64,000 bases of DNA from Pseudomonas kribbensis (GCF_003352185.1 NZ_CP029608.1:2728001-2792000), one strand, 5' to 3'. Counted from the stretch's first letter, positions 1 through 9,772 are shown. Made by a program: numbers and translations. Notes: generated by a model not told the origin, from the letters alone.

Positions 1-6
1 CGAGAG

Positions 7-45
7 GGCGCACTTGATGGCGGGACCGTCGAGTGCGCCTTCTTC
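7..45. terminator. possible terminator hairpin at left edge
   Basis: GGCGCACT (7-14) pairs perfectly with AGTGCGCC (32-39) around a 17-base loop, followed by a pyrimidine-rich TTCTTCT run. It could end a gene lying left of the window. The long loop makes this tentative. Confidence 0.4.
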
Positions 46-91
46 TATATATAGCTACGCACAGCGGCTGATCACAAAAAGGAGCATTCGA

Positions 92-469
92 ATGTTAACC
101 AGCCCGGCATCGACATCCTCTGGCAAGCAATCGCAGTTCCCGTTGACGAAAGGTCAGCGGGCCTTCGATTTCGAGCGCAGCACCAATGAGCACATCCGTG
201 AACTGCTGCATTATTACGGGCTGCGCACCAGCCTGATCCGGATCAAGGTGATCGATGCCTTGCTGGTGGCTGCACGGGAAGGACGCGCCGTTGGCGGGCG
301 CGGGGTGCATGGGTATCTGCAGGCGTTTGTCAGCGGTATTCAGTTCGTCAGCGTGAGGGAAGTGCTCAAGCGTTTGTGCGAGGAGGGCGTTATCGTGTTT
401 CAGCCCGACAAGAGTTATCGGTTTACCGGTGAAGCGTTCTCGCTGCTCGAGCAGCATGCTGGCCGGTGA
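92..469 (+). CDS. small Fur-like winged-helix regulator
   Basis: A 125-residue protein starting at ATG 92, chosen because an AAAAAGGAG ribosome binding site sits seven bases upstream; the longer frame from 14 adds a low-complexity leader without a site. The core (about residues 35-115) looks like a winged helix: a recognition-type segment 'LRTSLIRIKVIDALL' and 'SVREVLKRLCEEGVI' resemble the DNA-binding half of Fur family proteins. No metal-binding histidine/cysteine dimerisation half is visible, so it is shorter than true Fur (about 135-150 residues) and probably does not sense metal in the classical way. It precedes hcp in the same direction across a 423-base gap carrying dyad repeats, making it a candidate local regulator of the T6SS island. 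The Fur label is by resemblance only. Confidence 0.6.
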   Translation: MLTSPASTSSGKQSQFPLTKGQRAFDFERSTNEHIRELLHYYGLRTSLIRIKVIDALLVAAREGRAVGGRGVHGYLQAFVSGIQFVSVREVLKRLCEEGVIVFQPDKSYRFTGEAFSLLEQHAGR

Positions 470-892
470 CATTCGTTTGTGTTCAGCCAGATCAAGACCA
501 TCTGTTTAGCCGCAGGTGGTTTTGTCGTTTTGGGGATTGATCGGACCGTTATCTATGGACGGTTTCCCTGTTTCAGTGGAGCTGATCGGAATTGTTGAAC
601 TGCGCAAAAAGTTGCGCAGTTGTCCGTAATAAAACCACGGTCAAAACCCCGGCAGGCCTTGCCAATCAAGGCCTCCAGCCAAGTGCGCAAGAAGTTGCAC
701 AGTACTGCGCAACTTCTTGCGCACTTTTTCGCAGTTTCCTACAGCAAAGAATGGAAAATTCTCACGCGAGATTCGTAAGCCCTTGATGGGTAATGGCCAT
801 GTAATGGCTGGCATGACTTTTGATTCCTCCTTTGCCGCCTGGACAGGCAATCACGCCGTCCGGTCCTGTCTATCGAGCAAGGAGCACACCCC
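470..892 (+). promoter_or_regulatory. hcp upstream region with three dyads
   Basis: No gene is evident in this 423-base gap. It contains three copies of one dyad, TGCGCAA-N4-TTGCRCA: one within the inverted repeat 598-621, and two back to back at 682-703 and about 706-726. The latter two together form a perfect 18-base-pair stem (681-698 with 709-726, loop 699-708) followed by T's, so the same DNA could be a paired operator or a terminator. About 85 bases further on, TGGCATG at 809-815 with GA at 822-823 is a weak match to a sigma-54 -24/-12 element. Dyads at this distance would suit an activator acting on such a promoter. The repeats are seen; the regulatory role is inferred. Confidence 0.55.
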
Positions 893-1408
893 ATGGCAAC
901 ACCAGCGTACATGTCGGTTACCGGCGAAAAACAAGGCCTGATCACTGCCGGCGCCTTCACTGCCGACTCCGTTGGCAACACCTTTCAGGAAGGCCACGAA
1001 GACCAGGTCATGGTTCAGGCTTTCACCCACGACGTGATCATCCCGCGTGACCCGCAATCCGGTCAGCCAACCGGTCAGCGCGTGCACAAGCCAGTTGTGA
1101 TCACCAAGGTCTACGACAAGGCTTCGCCTCTGCTGCAAGCCGCTCTGACCTCGGGCGAGCGCATGAGCGAAATCGTTATCCAGTGGTACCGCACTTCGGC
1201 TCAAGGCACCCAAGAGCACTACTACACCACCAAACTGGAAGACGCGATCATCGTCGCCATCAACAACAAAATGCACAACTGCCAGGATCCAGGCAACGCG
1301 CACTTCACCCACCTGGAAGAAGTGCAGTTCACCTACCGCAAAATCACCTGGACCCACGAAGTATCCGGTACTTCGGGTTCCGATGACTGGCGTGCTCCAG
1401 TCGTTTAA
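893..1408 (+). CDS. hcp: Hcp, T6SS inner tube protein
   Basis: Hcp forms the stacked hexameric rings of the type VI secretion tube and is released with its cargo. The 171-residue product has the family's usual length and its typical sequence: the opening 'AYMSVTGEKQGLITAGAF', the central 'HKPVVITKVYDKASPLL', and the C-terminal 'FTYRKITWTHE' with a trailing acidic 'SDDW'. It is the Hcp subgroup commonly found beside vgrG in orphan islands. The start ATG is supported by AAGGAG at 879-884. It leads the island, separated from vgrG by a stem-loop that could lower read-through. Codon use and GC match the Pseudomonas core, unlike the AT-richer immunity genes downstream. Confidence 0.97.
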   Translation: MATPAYMSVTGEKQGLITAGAFTADSVGNTFQEGHEDQVMVQAFTHDVIIPRDPQSGQPTGQRVHKPVVITKVYDKASPLLQAALTSGERMSEIVIQWYRTSAQGTQEHYYTTKLEDAIIVAINNKMHNCQDPGNAHFTHLEEVQFTYRKITWTHEVSGTSGSDDWRAPVV

Positions 1409-1428
1409 TTACGGCTGATGGTTGTATC

Positions 1429-1454
1429 GCCTCGGCCGGTTTTCCGGTCGAGGC
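1429..1454 (+). terminator. hairpin between hcp and vgrG
   Basis: GCCTCGGCCGG (1429-1439) pairs with CCGGTCGAGGC (1444-1454), with one G-T pair, around a TTTT loop. A short ACCTTT follows rather than a clean T run. It probably attenuates transcription so that Hcp is made in excess over VgrG. That role is inferred. Confidence 0.55.
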
Positions 1455-1535
1455 ACCTTTACAACTCAATGATTTTTCGACGTCAGATCCTTACCGATCT
1501 GGCGTGTGTTGCAGCACTGCGCGAGGGGCAAGGGA

Positions 1536-4421
1536 ATGTTCTCACCGGCCAACCAGGCTCATTTCAATCTGACCATCGATGGCGCGGACAGCGATTTTCA
1601 GGTGCTGTCGTTCACCGGTCGGGAGGCCCTCAACACCCCCTTCGAATTCGAGCTGGAGCTGGTCAGCGAAAAGGCCTCGATCAACCTCGAAAGCCTGCTG
1701 CACAAACTGGCGTTTCTTCAGCTGTCGCCGAGCGGAAGCGGCATTCACGGGCTGATCTACAGCATCGCCCAGGGCGAGGCGGGCAAGCGTCTGACCCGCT
1801 ACAAGATTTCCCTGCGTCCGCAACTTTCCTACCTCGCACACCGCTTCAACCAGCGCATCTTCCAGCAGATGACCGTGCAGCAGATCATCAGCCAGGTGCT
1901 GGAAGAGCACGGCATTCTCGCCAGCGATTACCACTTCCAGCTGAGCGCGGTTTATCCCGAGCGCATCTACTGCACGCAGTACGACGAATCAGACCTGCAT
2001 TTCGTCCAGCGTCTGTGCGAAGAGGAGGGGATTCACTACCACTTCCAGCATACGTCCAGCGGCCACAAACTGACCTTCGGCGATGACCAGACGGTGTTCC
2101 CGAAACTCGCGCCGGTGGCCTATCAGCAGGACTCCGGGCTGGTGGCGGACAAACCGGTGGTCAAGCGTTTCGGCCTGCGCCTGGCCACGCGTACCAGCCG
2201 CACCACGCGGCGCGATTACGACTTCGTCAAACCGAAGATCGAGCTGGAAAGCGACGCCAAAAGTAGCGCCCAGCCGGACCTGGAAGACTACGATTACCCG
2301 GGCCGTTTCGTGGACCGCGAGCGCGGCAAGCACTTGGCCAACCGCAACCTCGAACGCCACCGCAGCGACTATCGCCTGGCCGAGGGCAACAGCGACCAGC
2401 CGATTCTGGTCACCGGGCATTTTCTGGCCCTGACCGACCACGCCAACCCGACGTGGAACGACCTGTGGCTGCTCACGGAAATCTTTCACGAAGGCAAGCA
2501 GCCGCAAGTGCTGGAAGAGTCGGTCACCAGCGACACCACCGACGACAAGGACGATTTCCATCAGGGCTATCGCAACCGTTTCAGCGCGATCCCGTGGGAC
2601 GTGCCGTACCGTCCGCCGCTGGATCACCCGAAACCCAAGGTTCTTGGTTCGCAAAGCGCCGTGGTCACCGGCCCGGAAGGCGAAGAGATCTTCTGCGACC
2701 AGTACGGCCGGGTGAAGGTGCAATTCTTCTGGGACCGCGAAGGCCAGCACGACGACAAGACCACCTGCTGGATGCGCGTGGCCTCCAGTTGGGCCGCTGA
2801 AACCTTTGGCTCAATCAACATTCCGCGGGTCGGCATGGAAGTGCTGATCACCTTCCTCGAAGGCGATCCCGACCAGCCGCTGATCACCGGTTGCCTGTAC
2901 CACGGCGCCAACCTGCCGCCGTACAAACTGCCGGACTTCAAGACCCTGGCCACGGTCAAGAGCAAGGAATACAAGGGCAGCCGCGCCAACGAACTGCGCA
3001 TCGACGACACCACTAGCGAGATCAGCATCGCGCTGCGCAGTGATCACGGTGCGAGCGCGATCAACCTCGGTTACCTGACTCATCCACGTCCTTCAGGTGG
3101 GCAGCCGCGCGGTGAAGGTTTTGAGTTAAGAACCGACCGCCATGGCGCCGTGCGTGCCGGTGCCGGTCTGCTGATCACCACCGAGCCGCGCCCCAACGAA
3201 TCGAAACACCACAAGGACCTGCCGGAAACCGCCGAACGCCTGGCCACGGCCAGCGATCAACAGGACGGTTTCGCCACGCAGGCCAAAGAGCTTCAGGCTC
3301 AAGAGGCGGGTGATCAGGACGACGTGGCCAAAGCCCTGCACGCGCAGCATCAAGGCGTACTCGGCAGCGGTCCGGCGAACCTCACCGCCAACGAGTTCCC
3401 CGAATTCACCGAACCGCATCTGGTGTTGGCGAGCCCGGCCGGCATCGCCCTGACCACACCGCGCTCCAGCCACATTGCCACCGGCGAACACCTGGCGCTG
3501 AGCAGCACCGGGCACACCAGTTTCTCCATCGGCAAACGCCTGCTCGCGAGCGCCAGTCGCGGCATGCGCCTGTTCGTGCAGAGCATGGGCTGGCGACTGG
3601 TGGCAGCCTCCGGCGACATCGACGTCAAGGCGCTCAAGGACAGCATCAACCTGCTGGCCAAACTCAACATCACCGCCAACGCCGACCGCATCACCATCAC
3701 CGCCAAGACCGAACTGGTGATCCAGGGCGGCGGCAGCGCCACGACCTACAACGCCGGCGGCATCACCCACGCCACCAGCGGCCCGTACACCGCGCATGCG
3801 GCGAACTTCGCCTACACCGGGGCGAAATCCCTGGCCGGCGTGTTCCCGGAACCGCCGAAACCGGGCAAGGGCAACCTCGAATTGTTCAACCAGTACGCCG
3901 GGCGCCAGGGCATCAAGGACGGTGATTACGAAGTCATCGATGCGCTGGGCAAAAGCATCAAGGGCAAGCTCGACGGCAAGGGTTTTGCCAGTGTTTCCGG
4001 TGCTGCACCGGGGCCGGCGCGGGTGTTGTTCGGCAAGGATCCGGCAGACACCTGGAGTGAAGGCAGCTACATCGGCAAGCCGGAATGGCCGTTGAGTCCG
4101 CCGGGTGCCGAAGATGTGCCGAGTCAGGTGCAGGCGATGGTGGCGCAGGCGCTGCCGAGCAAGAACTGGGACATGTTGGAGAAGGGCAAGGAATTGGCAC
4201 AGACAGGGATGGGTGCGATGCAAACGGCGCAGCAGGTGAAAGGCGTGATGCAGGGCGGGGTGGCTGGGCTGCCGAAACTGGCGAGTGCGGCGATGCCGAG
4301 TGCGTCGGGGATTCTCGGGGCGGCGAGCAAGAGTGGCAAGTTGCCGAGTCTGCCGGCGCCGGTGTTGCCGAAATCCTCACTTGAAACCCCTGGGCTGATT
4401 GCAAGTGAGATGCTGTCATGA
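1536..4421 (+). CDS. vgrG: VgrG spike protein with C-terminal extension
   Basis: VgrG trimers form the puncturing tip of the T6SS. The start is ATG 1536, after an AGGGGCAAGGGA site; a GTG at 1506 is the alternative. The 961 residues comprise the gp27-like base (about 1-370, opening 'HFNLTIDGADSDFQVLSFTGRE'-like sequence typical of the family), a gp5-type OB fold (about 370-470, 'DQYGRVKVQFFWDREG', 'GMEVLITFLEGDPDQPLI'), the DUF2345 beta-helix region (about 540-780) and a further tail of roughly 180 residues rich in Gly, Ala, Pro and Ser. The tail probably docks the RHS effector, whose ATG overlaps the vgrG stop by four bases. That overlap implies coupled translation and cognate loading. Confidence 0.96.
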   Translation: MFSPANQAHFNLTIDGADSDFQVLSFTGREALNTPFEFELELVSEKASINLESLLHKLAFLQLSPSGSGIHGLIYSIAQGEAGKRLTRYKISLRPQLSYLAHRFNQRIFQQMTVQQIISQVLEEHGILASDYHFQLSAVYPERIYCTQYDESDLHFVQRLCEEEGIHYHFQHTSSGHKLTFGDDQTVFPKLAPVAYQQDSGLVADKPVVKRFGLRLATRTSRTTRRDYDFVKPKIELESDAKSSAQPDLEDYDYPGRFVDRERGKHLANRNLERHRSDYRLAEGNSDQPILVTGHFLALTDHANPTWNDLWLLTEIFHEGKQPQVLEESVTSDTTDDKDDFHQGYRNRFSAIPWDVPYRPPLDHPKPKVLGSQSAVVTGPEGEEIFCDQYGRVKVQFFWDREGQHDDKTTCWMRVASSWAAETFGSINIPRVGMEVLITFLEGDPDQPLITGCLYHGANLPPYKLPDFKTLATVKSKEYKGSRANELRIDDTTSEISIALRSDHGASAINLGYLTHPRPSGGQPRGEGFELRTDRHGAVRAGAGLLITTEPRPNESKHHKDLPETAERLATASDQQDGFATQAKELQAQEAGDQDDVAKALHAQHQGVLGSGPANLTANEFPEFTEPHLVLASPAGIALTTPRSSHIATGEHLALSSTGHTSFSIGKRLLASASRGMRLFVQSMGWRLVAASGDIDVKALKDSINLLAKLNITANADRITITAKTELVIQGGGSATTYNAGGITHATSGPYTAHAANFAYTGAKSLAGVFPEPPKPGKGNLELFNQYAGRQGIKDGDYEVIDALGKSIKGKLDGKGFASVSGAAPGPARVLFGKDPADTWSEGSYIGKPEWPLSPPGAEDVPSQVQAMVAQALPSKNWDMLEKGKELAQTGMGAMQTAQQVKGVMQGGVAGLPKLASAAMPSASGILGAASKSGKLPSLPAPVLPKSSLETPGLIASEMLS

Positions 4422-7400
4422 CTACCGCAAGCGCAACACAAAGCCGAGAGTCTCAAGTTGCTGTCGTGCCGCTCAATCAGATTCAAGTAGCGGATGTCGG
4501 ACGCGATGCTGCCAAGTTCGAAGCATGGCTGCAGGAGGTCAGTGGCGGTTACGTCACCCTCGAGCGAATCAAGTATGTCGCCGGAGCCCTGCCGGTAGTC
4601 GGCAATATCATGGCACTGGTCGATGTCTTGAATGACATCGCTGTTTTATCCCGTAGTGAAAAGCGTGATCCGCTGGATTGGGTCAGTCTGGGCATCGACC
4701 TTATCGGTGTAATACCAGTGCCTGCGAACATGGCTGCGGCACGCATGAGCCTTCGACCGACGCTTTATCTGGTCCGGCAGGAAATGAAGGTGGCTGGCAA
4801 GGCTCTATTGGGCGATGCATTGATCAATGTGATTGCCGGTCACTTGAACGCAACGATTGTCGGCGAGATTGATCACTTCGTTAAGACCGCCCAATCCGCA
4901 TTGCCTGATCTGCTGGATAAAGCCGGGCAAAAGGGTGAAGAGTTCCTCAAGCAGATTGCCACGGGATTGAACGCTGTTGTCGATGCTGATCTTGATGCTG
5001 GCGCTGACCTCAAGCGAGCAGGGAAAAAAATGGACGGTGTCGGAGGGCAACTCCTGCACGATCCCGGCAAGGCCATCAGCAATATTTTTGACGCAGCCTT
5101 CGATGTCTATAAGGCCGCAGGAAAGGGCGTAGTCAATAGCGCTGCAAAACATCTGTTGCCTCGGGAAGCCAAGAAGCTCGTTCACGATCAGACCAAAATA
5201 CTGGTTGCCATGGGGCCGGAGCTAAAGGCTCAACTGAAAAAACTCAGCAATCCGAACATGCCGTTTTCTATTGGTGCGCTGCTGATCGTACTGACAAAGG
5301 CTGTCGAGGCCTGGAATCTGCGTAACAGGCGTGGTGTCGCCGGTCACGTGAAAGTCGGCGGAACAAGCCAGGCCAAGCACAGGGCAGGCGAGGGCAGAAC
5401 CGAAGTCAGGAAAACGGAAGTACCGGCGAAGAAGAAACCCAATGCCGAAAAAAACGGTACCTGCCCGGGTACTTGCGACAGCATCAGCTTTGCAGTGGGC
5501 TCCGAAAGTATTGCTCACACGGATTTCAATCTGACCGGCCCGTTCCCGATCGAGTGGACGCGTATCTACAGCTCGGATCTGGATGCCTATGACCAAGGCG
5601 ATTTGGGTGCACGATGGATCACTTCGTTCACCACACGATTCGACCTCGTTGACGGTGCCTTGCAGTTCTACGATGCGGATGGCCGCAGCCACGACTATCC
5701 ATTGCCTAAGGTCGATCTGTTCCATTACGACGCGATCGAAAACCTCACAGTTGTCCGCGTCAGTGACGACAAGCTGTTGCTCTGCCGTGGTTTCGAACGC
5801 AAGGAAACCTATGTCCGTCGTGGCCAGCAGTTTCTATTAGTTGGTGTGGAGTTGCGCAGCGGCGCCGGCATCATGCTGCATTACGAGCATCGTTACGGTG
5901 ACCGGACAGTACTGTCCGACCTGATTACGTACGAGGGGGATCCGGGCAAGGTGCATCTGCACCTCGGCACGATGATTGATGGACAAGGGCGCTTGACCGG
6001 ACTCTGGGAAATCCGTGACGGTGAGCCTCTGCGTCAGCTTTGTTCCTATGTTTACGATTCGGCGGGCGATCTGGTTCAGGCACAAGATGAAAACGGTGCT
6101 GCATGGCGTTATCAGTACCAGCATCACCTGATCACCCGTTATACCGATCGCACCGGGCGCGGCATGAACCTGCAATGGCTGGGTCATGGTGCAGACGCCA
6201 AGGCCGTTCGTGAGTGGGCGGATGACGGTAGTTTCGATACCCGCCTGGAATGGGATGAAAACATTCGACTGGTGTACGTCACGGATGCGCTCGGTCATGA
6301 GACCTGGCATTACTTTGACAGTCTGGGTTACACCTACCGTATTCGGCACGCCGACGATCGCTCTGACTGGTTCTTCCGTGATAATGCAAAAAACGTGATC
6401 CGCCACGTCCGTGCCGATGGGCGCTCGGATCGCTACAGCTATGATGACCGAAGTAATCTTCTGGAACACATTCGCACCGATGACACGGTGGTCCACTTCG
6501 CCTACGACGATCTCGACCAACTGATCAAAATCAGCGATGCCGAGGGCGGGCAATGGACAAGGGCCTATGACGAGGCTGGCAACCTTGTCGAGAGCGTCGA
6601 TCCACTGGGCAATAAGACCGAATATGCTTACAACCCGGCCGGGATGCCAACCTCTGTCAAAGATGCCAACGGCAATGAAAAGAAACTGGCCTACAACGCT
6701 TCCGGAAAATTGGTGGAGTACGTCGATTGTTCAGGCAAGACCAGTGCCTGGGAGTACAACGAACGCGGCCAGATGATTTGCTTCACGGACGCTGCCGGCC
6801 ACAGTACCGAATACCGATACAGTGCCGGGCAGTTGACGTTGATCATGCACCCGGACAAGACCGAGGAGCGCTTCGAGCGTGATGCCGAGGGCCGATTGCT
6901 GGCCCATGTCGATGGTCTGGACCGTTGCACAACGTGGAAGTACAGCGCGGCGGGGCTGATCGCCGAGCGGGTCGATGCGCTGGAGCATGCCGTTCGTTAT
7001 CGCTGGGACAAGCTCGGTCGACTTATTGCACTGGAGAACGAGAACGAACGTCGCGCTCACTTCAACTACGATCCGGTCGGTCGTTTGTTGGAAGAAACAG
7101 CTTTTGACGGGCGTTCAACCCGTTATTCGTACGAGCCGGAAACCGGGCGGCTCGCGAAAATCCACAACGGTGAACATTGCGTTGAGATTCGTTTTGACTC
7201 AATGAATCGTTTGATTGAGCGCAGAGCAACTCTGGGTGATCAGCAGCAAAGCGAAACCTTCGATTACGACGGCAACAGCAAACTGATCATGGCTTGCAAC
7301 GCCGATAGCCGCTTGCAGTGGTTCCATGATCCGGCGGGCAACATCCTGCGTGAGCATCAACACTATCTGGGCCTCGAGAGCCCGATGGTCGCCATATGGC

Positions 7401-9124
7401 AGCATGAGTACGATGCACTCAATCAACGCGTTGCAACCCTGCGTCCTGATGGACATCGAGTCAGTTGGCTTACCTACGGCAGCGGACACTTGCTGGGATT
7501 GCGTCTGGACGACCATGAACTGGCCGGATTCGAGCGTGATGACCTGCACCGTGAAGTCGCTCGCCATCAGGGAAACCATCTGCTGCAAACGCAGAAATGG
7601 GACCCGGCCGGGCGCTTGCAAGCGCAAGTTCTGGAGCGCAGTGCCGATAAGTCCGTGCTGCTCAAGCGTGACTACCAATACGATGCCGCTGGCCAGCTTA
7701 CGGACATCAATGACAGTCGTCGGGGCCCGCTTTCCTATCGTTATGATCCTGTCGGTCGTTTGATCAGTGCCGCTACGCGTCTAGGGGTCGAAACCTTTGC
7801 GTTCGATCCCGCCGGGAATCTCCTGGATGAACGAGCCTTTGAAGTCCGCCGGCCTCTGGACCAAGAGCCGGCGCGAAGCAAGCTGCCGGATAACGTGTTG
7901 CGTGAGTACGCGGGCACGCATTATGAGTACGACGAACGCGGCAATCAGATCAAGCGCTGGAGTAACGGCAGTGTCTGCGAAATGCGATGGGACCTGTTCG
8001 ATCGCCTGGTGCATTTCGAAGATGATCGTCTGTCGGTGGATTATGCGTACGACCCGTTAGGTCGCCGCTTGTACAAAAACTCTCGGGCGCACTACAAGCA
8101 CCGTCCAGAGGCAGGTTCTCTGTGGAACCGTAATGAACATGCCCGCAAACAGCGTGAGCATGACTGTGGCTTCACGATGTTCGGTTGGGATGGTGACAAT
8201 CTGGCGTGGGAGAGCAGTCCCCCGCAACTGGATGGCGATACTGGTCGCACGGTTCATTACATTTACGAACCGGGCACCTACAATCCCGTGGCACAGGCGC
8301 TGAGTCAGCAGCCTGTTCGTCTGGTGCCTCAACCTGAATACGGTGACGTTTACGCTGCGGACGAAGATCCATTGTGGAATCACGCTCCGGTTCCGCACCC
8401 GTTTGATGCGATTGCCTGGTATCAGTGCGATCACCTCGGTACACCCCAGGAAATGACCGATCAGCAAGGCAATGTGGCTTGGAGCGCGCATTACAAAGTG
8501 TGGGGGCGAGCGGTTGAACAGCGTTCATCATCAGCGCTGCTGCAAGGGTTGAAAAACCCTATTCGCTTCCAGGGTCAGTATCACGACCACGAGACCGGAC
8601 TGCATTACAACCGTCACCGGTACTACGATCCAGACGTCGGTCGCTTCGTTTCTCGTGATCCGATCGGGTACGCGGGTGGTATCAACTTCTATCAATATGC
8701 AGTCAGCCCCACCCAGTGGGTCGATCCGAACGGTCTTTGCAGCACTGCACTCAATCGGGCACTGGGCGGAAAAACCCATGACAAGATGCAGGCCCATCAC
8801 CTGATTCCCGAGGAAGTGTGGGGACGGCAGGCCAGCTTCTTCTCGGATATCGGGATGGGTGGAGAACGCGATAAAAAGGAAAACGGATTGTTGATGCCCG
8901 ACAGTGCCGATCAGGCCAAGAAAACCAAGCGTGTTTTTTACCATTGTGGGTCGCATGGTAAGGTCTACAGCCCGATGGTTGAAAACATGGTAACGACCGT
9001 CAGAAGCAAATATGAAGCTGGTGTGATTGACGAAGCGCAGGCGCGAACTCAGATATCCGCGATTCAGACAAGACTGAGAGCCAGTCTTTCCGTGCCTGGC
9101 ACAACACAGCGCAGACTTAGATAA
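4418..9124 (+). CDS. RHS T6SS effector with AHH nuclease tip
   Basis: A 1568-residue polymorphic toxin. Residues about 40-120 contain hydrophobic segments ('PVVGNIMALVDVLNDIAVL', 'WVSLGIDLIGVIPVPANMA') like those that precede PAAR domains and are held by Eag chaperones, but no PAAR domain is fused. After a Lys-rich linker a DUF6531-like segment begins ('SFAVGSESIAHTDFNLTGPF', about residue 353). YD repeats follow, forming the RHS cocoon that encloses the toxin. The RHS core ends with 'DPIGYAGGINFYQYAV' and 'DPNGL' (residues 1436-1440), the self-cleavage boundary in this family. The released 128-residue tip has 'AHHLIPEEVW' and a downstream 'CGSHGKVY', matching the AHH branch of HNH/endonuclease VII toxins, so DNA cleavage in rival cells is the likely activity. 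Translation is coupled to vgrG; immunity genes follow. Confidence 0.95.
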   Translation: MTTASATQSRESQVAVVPLNQIQVADVGRDAAKFEAWLQEVSGGYVTLERIKYVAGALPVVGNIMALVDVLNDIAVLSRSEKRDPLDWVSLGIDLIGVIPVPANMAAARMSLRPTLYLVRQEMKVAGKALLGDALINVIAGHLNATIVGEIDHFVKTAQSALPDLLDKAGQKGEEFLKQIATGLNAVVDADLDAGADLKRAGKKMDGVGGQLLHDPGKAISNIFDAAFDVYKAAGKGVVNSAAKHLLPREAKKLVHDQTKILVAMGPELKAQLKKLSNPNMPFSIGALLIVLTKAVEAWNLRNRRGVAGHVKVGGTSQAKHRAGEGRTEVRKTEVPAKKKPNAEKNGTCPGTCDSISFAVGSESIAHTDFNLTGPFPIEWTRIYSSDLDAYDQGDLGARWITSFTTRFDLVDGALQFYDADGRSHDYPLPKVDLFHYDAIENLTVVRVSDDKLLLCRGFERKETYVRRGQQFLLVGVELRSGAGIMLHYEHRYGDRTVLSDLITYEGDPGKVHLHLGTMIDGQGRLTGLWEIRDGEPLRQLCSYVYDSAGDLVQAQDENGAAWRYQYQHHLITRYTDRTGRGMNLQWLGHGADAKAVREWADDGSFDTRLEWDENIRLVYVTDALGHETWHYFDSLGYTYRIRHADDRSDWFFRDNAKNVIRHVRADGRSDRYSYDDRSNLLEHIRTDDTVVHFAYDDLDQLIKISDAEGGQWTRAYDEAGNLVESVDPLGNKTEYAYNPAGMPTSVKDANGNEKKLAYNASGKLVEYVDCSGKTSAWEYNERGQMICFTDAAGHSTEYRYSAGQLTLIMHPDKTEERFERDAEGRLLAHVDGLDRCTTWKYSAAGLIAERVDALEHAVRYRWDKLGRLIALENENERRAHFNYDPVGRLLEETAFDGRSTRYSYEPETGRLAKIHNGEHCVEIRFDSMNRLIERRATLGDQQQSETFDYDGNSKLIMACNADSRLQWFHDPAGNILREHQHYLGLESPMVAIWQHEYDALNQRVATLRPDGHRVSWLTYGSGHLLGLRLDDHELAGFERDDLHREVARHQGNHLLQTQKWDPAGRLQAQVLERSADKSVLLKRDYQYDAAGQLTDINDSRRGPLSYRYDPVGRLISAATRLGVETFAFDPAGNLLDERAFEVRRPLDQEPARSKLPDNVLREYAGTHYEYDERGNQIKRWSNGSVCEMRWDLFDRLVHFEDDRLSVDYAYDPLGRRLYKNSRAHYKHRPEAGSLWNRNEHARKQREHDCGFTMFGWDGDNLAWESSPPQLDGDTGRTVHYIYEPGTYNPVAQALSQQPVRLVPQPEYGDVYAADEDPLWNHAPVPHPFDAIAWYQCDHLGTPQEMTDQQGNVAWSAHYKVWGRAVEQRSSSALLQGLKNPIRFQGQYHDHETGLHYNRHRYYDPDVGRFVSRDPIGYAGGINFYQYAVSPTQWVDPNGLCSTALNRALGGKTHDKMQAHHLIPEEVWGRQASFFSDIGMGGERDKKENGLLMPDSADQAKKTKRVFYHCGSHGKVYSPMVENMVTTVRSKYEAGVIDEAQARTQISAIQTRLRASLSVPGTTQRRLR

Positions 9125-9140
9125 GCAAGGAGAAGGGATT

Positions 9141-9755
9141 ATGGAATACTTTGTGCTTTCTCAAAAAGAAGAGTCTGGTTGCCCCGTCGGATTCTTGCAG
9201 GCGGATCTTTACGATAAATTCTATTCAGATACCAAGGGCGTTGAGCATGGTTTTTTTTCGTGGTACGCGGAGAAAATTCATTACAAAAAACATACGCCTT
9301 ATCCAGAAGGCATGGTGCTTATTTCCAAAGACAAGTTCTATGACTTTGATATACGTAGCATTGCCCGATTTTATATAGTCAGTGACGAATTCATGTCTGT
9401 TTGTAGCGAGATGGATGTTGCTGTTACTGATTCGGTGCCAATCAAGGTGGTTTCCAAAGCTGGAGAAAGTATTTCAACCAGGAACTACAATGCTGTCCTT
9501 TTTGAGGAACTGGATGCGCGCTCGCAAACTGACCCGGCATCGACTTTTATAGAGGAGGATGGGTTGATCTTCAGATTCAAAAAGCTTGTATTGCCAGCAG
9601 GCTTTAATCGGAATCTGTTCAAGTTCAAGGGGCTGATTTCAGGTAGTAATACGCTTATCTGTTCAAGTGAGTTCAAGAAACTCGCGGAAGGTATCAAAGG
9701 GGTAAACTTCACTCCTCTGAAGGATGTGATCTGGTCGGGCGTGAGACCTATCTGA
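9141..9755 (+). CDS. candidate immunity protein, first copy
   Basis: A 204-residue protein 16 bases after the RHS toxin, with an AAGGAGAAGG site before the ATG. It has no signal peptide or membrane segment, as expected of a cytoplasmic inhibitor of a nuclease. The C-terminal block ('LFKFKGLISGSNTLICSS' then 'GVNFTPLKDVIW') resembles the Imm11/Imm43 (DUF1629-like) immunity proteins of polymorphic toxin systems; this family link is from memory. The gene is visibly richer in A+T than hcp or vgrG (for example TTTTTTTT at 9251-9258), usual for horizontally acquired immunity genes. About half its residues match the next gene. Position and composition support immunity against the AHH nuclease; binding is inferred. 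Confidence 0.72.
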   Translation: MEYFVLSQKEESGCPVGFLQADLYDKFYSDTKGVEHGFFSWYAEKIHYKKHTPYPEGMVLISKDKFYDFDIRSIARFYIVSDEFMSVCSEMDVAVTDSVPIKVVSKAGESISTRNYNAVLFEELDARSQTDPASTFIEEDGLIFRFKKLVLPAGFNRNLFKFKGLISGSNTLICSSEFKKLAEGIKGVNFTPLKDVIWSGVRPI

Positions 9756-9772
9756 CAGCGAGCACAGGGTTT

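Noticed and set aside
681..729. intrinsic terminator for the Fur-like gene
   Set aside because: The stem and T's fit, but it lies over 200 bases past the stop and is built from two copies of a repeated dyad, so an operator is at least as likely.
809..823. sigma-54 promoter before hcp
   Set aside because: The -24 GG is good, but the -12 element has GA rather than GC, so it is only mentioned as a possibility.
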